DNA of 64,000 bases from contig CAZJZI010000006.1 of the NCBI GenBank assembly GCA_964550435.1, positions 10,848 through 74,847 on the forward strand, read 5' to 3'. The notes below the pieces were generated by a model that did not search any database, had not been told where the DNA came from, and was given only the letters and a program-made list of their open reading frames with translations. The DNA is from UBA11400 sp964550435 (GTDB taxonomy: Bacteria > Bacteroidota > Rhodothermia > Balneolales > HLUCCA01). Of this stretch, positions 43,610 to 55,600 are shown in pieces. The translations under genes were made by a program, and so were the position numbers. Every line of letters starts with the position of its first letter. Position 1 is the first letter of the stretch.

Positions 43610-46600
43610 CTACTTCAATAAGGTCATTTTACGTGTGGCATTGAACGAGCCGCTTCTCATATGAATGATATAAATACCTGAGGCAAGTGAATTACCATTG
43701 AACTCTACTGTATGATTACCAGCAGCGTAAATTTGATTCGTAAGTGTAGTGACTCTTCTTCCCAAAATATCATAGACATCGATTCGGACCTGTTCTTCTA
43801 CTGGAAGACCAAAGTCAATCTGAGTTCGTGGATTAAACGGATTAGGATAGTTTTGTTTTAAAATAAACTCCTCAGGGATATCATTGAATTCACCATTCGG
43901 ACTCACACGAAGTACGAATCTTGATTTTGCGGTACCTTCAATGGCCTGAAGTATAATTGGATCACCCGGTTGTGGAGTTGAAATTGTGACAGGTGTATCA
44001 TAGTTGAAATCAAATCCATATACCGGTTGATTAATGTCTTTTCTTGTAGTAACAACTGAGTCCGCGCGATCACTTCTCAAATTGTTATCCAGTATTTGTA
44101 ACTGATTATCCTGATTTGTTTTCCAGATGACTCTTTCATTTGTTGATTTATCAATCATTTCTACAGCCCAACTACTAGGCATGTTCGTCATCTCCCCAAC
44201 CGACAATTCATAAATTCCGTCCATACTTTGACCGTTTTCAAAACCACCAATGTATATCGGAATATCAAAGGGTGAATTGAACCTGCGTGGTAATGAATTT
44301 ATCGAAAGGTTTTCATTGTCGGTATTTCTGCTGAAAATACTAATGTAAGAATCGCTTAGTGGTTGAAGGTAATATGCATCCGTGGCATCTACACCTCGAG
44401 AACCAAGATTGGTAAATGTTACATATGCCGATTTCTGATATTTACCTTTTGATAGAATCAAATGAATAGTTGGTGAGTATGCATCTTCAATTGTACCTGT
44501 AGAATCAGGAACTTGTTTATCAAAGAATTCAGCACCTGTCGTAATTGCACTTCTTGTAACAATTAAAGCTGGATTAGTACCTGACGCTTTCACCCAAAAT
44601 GATTGTCCTTCAGAAATTAGTCCCCCAAGCGCTATGTCACCTGTTTGATTTGACCAAGTGAGGTAATCCCCTACTCCGCTATTAAGCGAAGGATCCCAAA
44701 CATAAATGGCATCATTCATATTGGTTTTCGTCCAGGCTGGGATATTATCCCAGTCAATATCACCAGCAAATGGATTGCCAACTAAATTCCATCCTGAATC
44801 TGCAGCAGCTGTGTATGTAACCCCAAAATCAAATTGATTTGATACTATCTCAGTTTCAAATGCCTCAACTGACATATTTATTGGAAACGGATCGTTGTAT
44901 CTGTTATCAGCAACTTGATCACCAAAGAGGTAATACATATAGCCACGCCCGGGTACCACTTGGTCCGTTATGTTTAAATGTGTTCTCCAGCGTTGATTAT
45001 CTGTTCCCAGGGAATCTTCTTCGTACCATAAGAAATTCGGTGAGGCTCCTGGATACGTAGATCCTGTAAAACCTTGAGTAACGAGTCCGGCACCATTAAA
45101 CACACTACTAAGCGGGGTATTCTGCAACGGTATTGAAATCATTCGCCATCCATGTTGTCCTGTAAATGTTAATTCAAACAGTACTTTAGTTAGCTGACTA
45201 AATGTTGGTGGTGCAGTTGTCAGAAAACTAATTTTGGGACCAATTGCATTATACTCGAATATCGTTAAGTGGTATGTTGTATTTTCATTCAATCCATCAA
45301 GTACGAAGCTATTCCCACTCCCATTATACACAACATAATTTCCTGTTCCAATCTGATCAGGAGTACCTGAGAAAATCGCATCAGCCGTATATGCTATGTC
45401 ATCGGTAGGAACACCATCAACTGCAGATCCCTCTTTAGCCAAAACGATTCTTCCAGTACCATTACCATTTGTCCACTCAATAGTCATGGTACTAGAAGAA
45501 ACGGCTGCAATTTGAATATTTGAAGCTTGAACTGTAGGTGCAAGTAATTCACCTGCATCACCACCAGTAACCACCAATCCTGTAGCTGAAAGCGTTAATG
45601 ATAAAGTATTGTTAGTAGTATTAGCTGCGTCACCTAAAATACACTGTGTATCATTTATATCTCTTGTTAAAGTAAATATTTCTGATTCAGTACCCACTAC
45701 ATCTGATTGATTGTAAGTAAATACTCCGGTACCAGAAAAACTTGTAATTCCGCTAAATTCGTATATCCAATACCTATTCAGATAATTTCCTCCGCCACAC
45801 TCAATGTCGGCTGCATTCTTAACGTCAAGATCTACGTATGCACTGTTGAACGATCCGCTGTTGAATGTCAGGGTAACAGGAGAATACTTAGCACCTCCAG
45901 TGTCATCACCCACCGGGAAAGTAATGCTTGAAGCACTGGATATTTCACGACGAATCTTTCCAGAACTATTTAGAACAATCATACTTGAAGCTGAAGGTGT
46001 TCCAGTCACAGTAGCCCCGGAGCTCCATGTCATTGTGTGCGTATTCAATGACAGATTACCAGAATCAAAAAGTACACCACTTTGCACACGAATAGGTTGT
46101 GCCAAAGATTTTGCACTACCCCCTCTGAGTTCAATAAAACCGAAATTCGTACTAAAACTACCACCAATAGACTGAGCTGAAGATCCTTGTAATATCAATC
46201 TACCTGTTCCAGGGACATACGCATTTGTCCCAGAATTATTTAACCAATCACCATGTAACGTAATATTTCTGTTGAACGTAGAATTATTAAAACTTCCGGC
46301 ACTAATAACAAAATCACCGTTTACCGTCCAGTTTACATCTGGTTGGGTTCTGGTAGAATTATCGATCATGAACACATTGTTATACGTCGCTTGAGTAGGC
46401 AACGTACCGGCAGTAGTACCATAAAACTCGACATTTCCACCACTGGAGGACGAGAAAGCCGTAAAATCTCCGCCCGGAAAAACAAATTGGTTACTAACTG
46501 TAGCAGTCAACCTAATGGTACCCGTTCCCGAAACTACACCAAGATTATGGCCTGTATCGTCTTCAGTATCTAATATAGCTGTTCCAGTTAACTCTAACGA

Positions 46601-49600
46601 TTCAGAGAGTCTGTTATTCCCATTAGTTTTAACCAGGTGTCCAGTATTGATTACAACTGGTTCACCATTTGGAAACGAAATTGCAGCCACTCCAGTATGA
46701 CCATCTGCCGACCATGAGTTCACATCATTCCAAACACAACCAGTTGGCGCTTCACAGGCTGCATTTCGAGAATAAAATACATCTACACCACCAAACTCAC
46801 CTTCGGTGCCTGCAGTATAATCACCATTTAGATATGAAACACCAGTAAGAATAATTTGATTGTTTGTGGTATTAACAGCCCCCACAATACCACCTATCGG
46901 AGTCCAGTTTGTACCTGTAAACCTGCCCCCATTATAATTGGCTTCGGTTCCTGTTACATCGCCTTGCAAATAATTGTATGTATGCGTCACTTCAAGTCCT
47001 GAAAATCCAGTAGAAGTTACACTCCAGTAGTAGTTGAGTTGTTGATCTGCTACTAGGCGGGTTGAGGGATGTTTTACATTTACAGCAGTAACATTTATGT
47101 CTCCTGAGGCACCGTTTGCAGTGATTGCATACGTGACCGGAGTATATTTACTGAAAACACCTACGGGAAACTCAAAAGTCGCGGTTCCAGATCCAAATAG
47201 TTTTTTAACGCCACCGTCACTGATAACTCCGTTGGACAATAAGTATCTGGTTGATGTGTAATTGGAAATATCTGCATTGACACCTAATATCAACTGATGT
47301 TCTCCGATGGTTAGACCACTATTATTTAACCTTAGTCGACCATTAATCTGAATATCAGATGTTAAACTAACTCCAGCACTGTTATTATTAATCACGTTAC
47401 CATACACCCCTGTCCCACTCAGGTTCTGAGCAGATGTGTGATTCAATACCAAACCTAAAGTGTTACTCAAAGCAGCACTTGTATAGGTTCCGTTCACAAC
47501 TGCATTACCCCTCAGATCTATGATATTCCCAGATCCATCCTCAGTCAAAGTACCACTGGCTGATATTGTCAAGAGATTATTTATTCTGGCAGTTGCAGAT
47601 GCAGCCAGTGTTAATGAAGAGCTGGATGCAACTGTGAAATTAAAGAATTGATTTGTTGAAAAATCCCCATCCAACACTCCGGAGGCTCCATTAAATGTAA
47701 CAGTGTTGTTTCCAGGGGTGAAAGTAGCCGTTGAAGCACGTGTAAATGTGCCACCAATGTTCATATTAAGCCCAGATGCATTATATGTTACACCACTACT
47801 AAGTGTAAAATTATTGGATATGGTAATTGTATTTACCTGCTGAGTAACTGACGAGGTGTTTGTATTATCGTTCTCGATAAGTAGATTGAATATAGGAGCA
47901 GTCGCATTTATGGTATATGTCTGATTCCCGGCGGCATCAGGTCTTAGCCGAATTGTACCACCCGATACTGTTGAGCTCGCCGGCAATAAATAAATATCCT
48001 GATAGGTTATTGCTCCACCTCGATATATGTGAATTTCTGAACTACCAGACATTTCAAATATACTTCCAGTGTTCACAATTTCGAACATACCTCTGGATGT
48101 ATTTAAATTTCGACCGCGTACTCTTACAATGCTGCTACCTGACTGTCTGTACGCTAACGAGCCGTTAGTACTGGCAAGTTGTCGGCGAATTTGACCATTT
48201 ACATCAAGTATTCCACCTGATATAGTTATTTCAGGTGTCCCGGCACTGGAATAAACAATGTCATTATTGTTATTGTTGGCAATATTACCGATTTCAACAG
48301 TACCTGCATTTATCTGTAGTTTACCGGTCAATGTTAATCCAGCAGTATCACTTGCGTTGTTTCCAATTTGAACAGTCAAGCCTGAATTATTGATGATCAA
48401 AGCACCTGAACCAGGAATAGTATAAGCGTTAGCAGTATTGGATAAAACAATTGTCCCGGTTCGATTAAATTCAAGTGTACCATTAGTAATTAGAAATGCC
48501 TCCGAAGCAATTGTTAATGTACCTGACTGAGTGTATGTTAATTTTGGAGTCTGACTTGATCCTTTGTTAATCTCTAATCTTGCAAACGTCGCATTTCCGC
48601 TTCCAGAATAGGTAACATTATTTGTCCCTGATGCGATCAATTGAACGGTCTGTGCAGTATTTGTTCCAAAGTCGATTGTACCATTATTAACCAAATTACC
48701 GGTTATGGTCAATGTATGTACAACGTTATTGATGTCGTAACTTCCTAAAACGGAGCCAGATGCAACAGTTAAATCACCATTGAGGACCACCGCCCTTGAA
48801 TTACTTCCACCGTATCTGAATCTTACGCTACCACTGTCAATAAACGAATTGCCATTTACGGTTAGAGTTCCAGAGGCACCATCACTGATTCTGGTTTGAT
48901 GATCTACACTTGTTCCCGAAACTCGAAACTCGTTATCGACTGTAACTGCAAGATCAGGTAACGAAATGAAAGGAGTACCAACACCCGATTCGACTTCAAT
49001 GTTAAGATTGAAATATTCGTTTATTGTTGGCTTATTAACAGATGAAGTAGGGAGTGTATAGTCAGCTCCAATCCGATAATAGCTTACAGTACCACTCGTA
49101 AAGATTGAGGTAAAGTCACCACCCGGGAAATAAGACGATCCAATTCGCAGTTCACCGAAAGATACACCTTCAAGTGTTCCAAAAGCATGTCCATTTGTAG
49201 CACCGATGTCCAGTACACTACCGCTCAGGATCTGAATGAACGCTGAAGTCGCACCATTACTTCCAACAGTTACTACATCATTATCCCCGATAATCGCTAT
49301 AGTTCCCAATCCGGGTACCGTAGATGCAGCAGTCCCACTGTGACTGTCATTTGACCAAGTATTCGGATTAAACCAGTCACCACCACCATTTCTTGAATAA
49401 TAAACAGTTAATTCTCCAAATGGAGTACCATTTACGTTATCGGCGGTGGTATAATCACCATCAATATCTGTATCAAATCCGGTGCCACCGAATGTAATGA
49501 TATTCTGGGCTTCATCTACTCCTGCAGAAGTTCCAGGTGTCCAAATTGCATTATCAAATTTACCAGGTACCAAATCAGCAGCAACCACGCTTACACCAAG

Positions 49601-52600
49601 ATCAGCCGGGATGTACGTAAATGTTTGAGTTACCAGTGCCGAGCCTAAAGTAAATCCAGTTTGACTGACAGACCAATAATAATCCAAAGCATATGCCGTC
49701 TGGTCAACAGCAGGATGAACTATATCAGCAGGTCTGACAGTGATACTACCATATACCGAAGGCGCAACATCAAATGAAATAGTAGAAGGCGTATATTTTC
49801 CTGCTGCACCTACAGGAAAATCAAAAGTTAGTTCATCATCAAAGACTTTTGTCAAACCCGAAGCCGATACCAGACCATTTGTCTGAATAAATCTATCTGC
49901 ATTGTAGCCAATTATTGATGCAGCTGTTCCAATTGTCAAGTTATTTGAACCAATGTTCAAAATTCTGTCGTTCGCGGCATTCGCAACAAATTCAAGACTC
50001 GTTGTAATGTCTAGGTCTGCCAATAAAGAATAGGTAATATTTGAAGCATTTCCACTTAATTCTAACGTTGCGACAGAACCAGTCCCATTACCTGAAATGT
50101 TGACGGCTCCGGTTGGATTCAGAATTAATGAACCCGCTCCACCATGTGTACCAGACAAGGTCACATTACCGGCAACTTCTACTGATTTACCCCCATCTGC
50201 AAAGGTTCCTGAGCTTAAGGTATATTCGTTTCTAACGATTAGGCTTCCAGCTGACCCGGCCAGAGTGAGTGTATTCGAGGCTTTGTTAACAGTAAGGTTA
50301 AATAGTCCTGAACTGCCAATTGTTCCATCAATCGTAAAAGTTTGGGCGGATGTACCTAGAAATTGTGTGGTATTGTTATTAGGAGTTAGAGTTGCTCCTG
50401 AACTAACTGTCAAATTACCCCTAATTGTCAATTGACTATCATTGATCGATTGTAGTACTCCACTACTCACAGTCAAACTATTCAACACTTCCATTGCGGT
50501 CTCGAAACGCACATCGCCTGCTCCTGTTCCAGCTTTTTGCGTGGTAAGATTAAAAAACGGAGCTGTTGAGGAAATTCTAAAATTAACCGTGCCATCAGGA
50601 GCAGTAGCATTCCAGCTACCTCCAGTTACACTTATGTTACCGATATCCATACCAAGATTAATTCCACCTCCCACAATGTCTACTGGAGCAGATACATTTA
50701 TGGTTCCACCTGACATTGTAAATGTATTATCAGTATATGGTAAACTGAATCGGGCAAAAGTTGCATTTGTAGCACCGGAACCGTCAACTGTAAGTGTTCC
50801 ACCTGTCATTGTTATGGAAGCCGTATGTAAACCGGGCGATGTAGAAGGTCGCACTTGGGAAGCAGTCGTTGTTCCACCGGAAAATACCAACTCAGCATCA
50901 TTACGTATGATCAACCCTGCAGACGTAGCCGTGCTCAAGGATCCTGCAGAAACATGAAGTTTACCGATTATCGTTAACGCAGTGTTTCCGGTGTTTAGTA
51001 GTGTTGTAGTGGTTACTGAAGCTCCATCAACCCAAAGTGACGCGTTTTTATTTATAAAAAAGTCACTACCGCCTGAAGTCATACTTTCAATTATGATGTT
51101 ACTTTTCAGTCTCAAAGTACCATTTCTGATAAATAATCCTTTAGTACTTTCGGGATTATCTCCGGTCCCGATAGCCTGATTATTTGTTCCAAGAACCTTG
51201 AAATTATCGGTATTACTTGAGTTGACTGTTAGAATATTCGTTTGATCTATACCTTTATCGATAATTAACCTAAAAAAGCGGGTCAGACCAAACGCATCTA
51301 TCTTGTTATCAACATTCCCTGTGAAGGTAACAACTGATCGTCCGACTGTTGGAGTTGCATTTTCATAATTTGCCACATCATTGAACTGCATAAACACAGA
51401 ACCGTTATTCACCAGATCTCCACCGATTTCAACTGTATGAAGTGCATCAAAATTACCCACAGTCCACGTAGACCCAGTGCTAACGGTTACATTGCCATCT
51501 ACTACAATATCCCGAACCGTTGTGTTGTTTCCCAGTTGTAGTGTCAGTAAACCAGTAGACTGTTTATCAAGCACTAAATTACCGGAAACAGTAATATTTG
51601 AGGCTTGTGTAAAGGTATAATTGTTACCAGATGTATTTCTGATTGTAAGGTTTCGGTACGTAGGAATTGTAGTTGGAAGTGTTACATCAGCTTGTTGGTA
51701 ATAAACTACCGTACCACCACTTGCCGATATGAAATCATTAGTCGTTACGGTCGGGAAATAAGCGACATTTGGCGAACCGGACACCACATTTCTTGTTCTC
51801 AAGACTCCAGCACCGGACAGAGAGACAAGATCCTGAACCACGAAATTATCAAGGTCTAATGTTCCACCACTATTGATCGTGATAGATTGATCAGTTTGAG
51901 TTACATTTTGCGTTAACGTAACTGTTCTTCCATTCAAAATAACGACGTTATCTTCAGTCCCAGGAATGACCGGATTAACTAACGTGGTCCCCGATGGATC
52001 TTCAGTCCACGTATTCGCAGAATGCCAACTTCCGGATTGATAGGAGTACAACGTTTTTGCCGCAAAGAATTCAATCGGATCTGTCGTCCCCAGAAACACA
52101 GTTCTAATAGTTAAACCAATTTCAACAACTTCAGAGGTATTGTTTCGAACGTTAAATGTGTAAACACCACTCCCAACAGCAACGTAGTCTTCAATTATTG
52201 CATCGCCTTCATCTGAGAAAATGAAATCACCTACTAATAAATCCGTTATTGGGTTCCCTGAAGCATCTTCAACCGTAACTGTTAACACAGCCTCACTTAC
52301 TCCATCGGCAGGTAGTACTGTAAGACTCGAAACAAAGCTAGAATTTGAAGCACTAGGAAATCCAAGGAAAGTGATATTGCCACTACTACCAATGGATATA
52401 CTAGTAACGGTAACGGATATATCAACTACTTGAGCAAGTGTGGCAGAAACATTGAATGTATAGACTCCATTTCCAACTGTCTGAAATCCATTAATAGTTG
52501 TTGTTCCTTGGTTGCTAAACTGAAAATTACCTGAAGTTAAACCAGTAATACCCTGATTTGCATTATTTCTCACATCAATAGTTAACAGCGAAGTTGCGGA

Positions 52601-55600
52601 ACCATTTGCAAATACACTGAGTGGATTCGCGGACACAGTACTATTTCCGGGATCTGGTAGATTCAAAAACGATATTGTTCCAGTGCTTCCAACGTTAACT
52701 GTATTGGCAGTTACAGTAATATTGATATTCTCAATTGTTGAATTGGAAACATCAAAGGTATATACACCGGCACCTGAATCCTGGAAATTGTTTATTACTG
52801 CACTGCCTTGACCACTGAATCCAAAATCAGTACTTAATAGGTTTAGAACTGGGTTCTGTGATGCATCTTCTAAAGTGATGGTTAACAAAGAAGTTGCAAC
52901 TCCATCTGCTTGAACAAATAATGGATTTGCTGAGACTGTACTGAATGTTGCACTTGGTAGTGCTGAAGTAAATTCAATATTCCCCGAATTACCTATACTT
53001 ATACCGAGTACGGTTACAGCAATGTTTACAGTTTCGATTGTGGAGTTTGAAACATCAAAGGTATAAATCCCAGTTGCGGCATTGGTATTGTCAAACCCAT
53101 TTATTGTAGCACCTCCTTCTCCTGTAAACGAGAAATTCCCGCTTGCAAGATTAGTAACTGGGTCATTATCGAGGTCTCGAACCGTTATCGTCAGTAGCGA
53201 TGATGCTGTTCCATTGGCAACCACAGTAGCTGGTGACCTTGAGACCGATGAGTTAGATGCAGATACGATATCATATTCAATGCGAACTCTACCGGCTGCT
53301 CCTATTCCAGCAGTGCCTCCTTGTCCAACTCCTCCACCTCCTCCACCCGGAGCAAATCCAGGTTGCGCAACACCACCACCATCAATACTATTACCGGCTC
53401 CACCATCTCCAGTCCCGATTCCACCAGAACCTCCTGAAGCGTTTCCGCCAGTAGCATTAAAAAGACCCGAACCACCACCACCACCACCGAGTCTACCATT
53501 ACCACTTCCATTAGTAACACCAACAGCACCAGAACCACCACCAAATGAAACCGGTGTTCCTACGTATGTTCCTGTGAAAGAACTTGTCAAAGCTCCTCCG
53601 GCTCCACCGTTTGTCGTATTAGCCCCTGCCCCTCCGGCTACCGTAAAGCTAAAACTATTACCACTAAATGTTGTAGAGCCCCCTGCGGTACTGGCAGCTC
53701 CACCAGTTCCGACAGTGAGCGTAAACTGCTGAGCGGGTGTAGCATTTAAGACCCCACGAGCATAAGCACCGCCTCCACCGCCACCTCCAGCACTGTTAAC
53801 CGCTCCACCTCCTCCTGCTCCCCAGGCCTCTACGGTAATTCTGGATACACCATCTGGAACAGTAAAGGTATTACTTGCATTAAATATTTGTATCGTTTGA
53901 GGTGTTGTAAATACGATGTTGTTACTTGTTCCAATCTCAACTCCATTAACCTCTACAGTGATTGATATTGTTTCAGCAGTTCCATTTGTTACATTAAAGG
54001 TATAGTTTCCAGACCCGTTATCAGAAAATCCGCCGACCGAGGCAGCTGATAATCCTGTAAAAGAAAATTTCTGACTAGTCAATCCAGTAATAGGATTGTT
54101 ACCGGCATCTCGAACAATCGTAGTCAACACCGATGCTGTTGTTCCGTCGGCCAGTACCGATGAAGGTGAGGCAGAGACAGAAGAATTTGCCAAACTTGGA
54201 ACTGCAATAAACTCGATGTTACCTGTACTCCCAATGCTGATTGTCCTGGCGGTAAGTGAAATATTTATAGTTTGTACTGTATTATTCGTTACCGTGAAAG
54301 TATACTGTCCGCTTCCAACATTAGTGAATCCTGCAATGGTAGCGTTACCTTCCCCACTAAATACAAACTCACTTACCTGCAAGTTAGAAACAGGTGAATT
54401 GGAAACATCATTCAATTGTATGGTTAACGTAATGTCATCAGTTCCATTAGCAAAGGCAAAAGATGGATCTGCAGTAAATGTAGAATTACCTGCGTTTGGA
54501 TCCGTTAGTGCAAATACGATGTTACCTGTAGAACCAAGAGAGATACTACGAACGGTCACTCCAATATCAACAGTTTCTTCAACTACATTTGTTGCACTAA
54601 AGGTATAGATACCATTTCCGGTATTCGTAAAACCAGTGATATCAGCGTTGCCTTCATTACTGAATACAAAATCACCGACCAGCAGATCTTGAATTGCAAG
54701 ATTGTTGGCGTCTCTGACGGTAATGGTTAAAGTAGTAGTACCTATACCATCGGCTTCAACTGAAGTTGGTGAAGCTTGAATGGTTGAGTTTCCCGCATTT
54801 GGAGTCTGTTGTGTAAATGTCAGATTTCCTGTGCTACCAAGGTTAACTGTACGAACTGTTATTGTGACATTGATGGTTTCTGCGACCGAGTTTGTGATAT
54901 CAAACGTATAAATTCCAAGACCTTGATTAACAAAATTTGAAATACTTGCACCACCCTGACCTGTAAATCCGAACTCCGATACAAGTGCGTTTGTTATCGG
55001 ATTATTTGAATTATCTCTGAGTTCAACTGTTAAGGCTATAGCATCAGTACCATCTGCAACAGCTGATGTGACATCTGTAGTTATATCAGAATTTGTGGCG
55101 TTAGGAAGAACGTCAATAAATGATATGTTTCCGGTATTTGCTATAAATACGGTACTGACGGTCACTGAAATATTTACTGTTTGAACTGTAGTATTGGTTA
55201 CCGTAAACGTGTAGATACCGCTACCAGTATGTGTAAAATTGCTAAATACTGCGTCCCCTTTATTGGTAAAATCAAAACTACCTACGCTTCTGTCAGTAAG
55301 TGGTACTCCGTCTGCATCTTTTACAGTAATCGTTGCCGTTGCGCTACTAAATCCGTTTGCCAGTACTGATGTTGGTGAAACTTGTACCGAGGACTGTCCT
55401 GCATTAGGTGTCGGGGTATTGAAAACAATATTACCGGTCGATCCTATGGTGGTACTTTTAACTGTAAAAGTAATGTTAACAGTTTGTGCAGAAGCATTTC
55501 TTACCCTAAACGAATAATTACCACCACCTGCATTTACAAAGTTGTATACCGTTGCAGCACTTTGTCCAGTAAAACCAAAATCACCCTCTATAAGATCTGA

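Noticed and set aside
53082..53732. 216-codon proline-rich plus-strand frame
   Set aside because: It is the complement of the glycine-rich domain of the giant protein; Gly codons read as Pro on the other strand, and there is no start signal or family.
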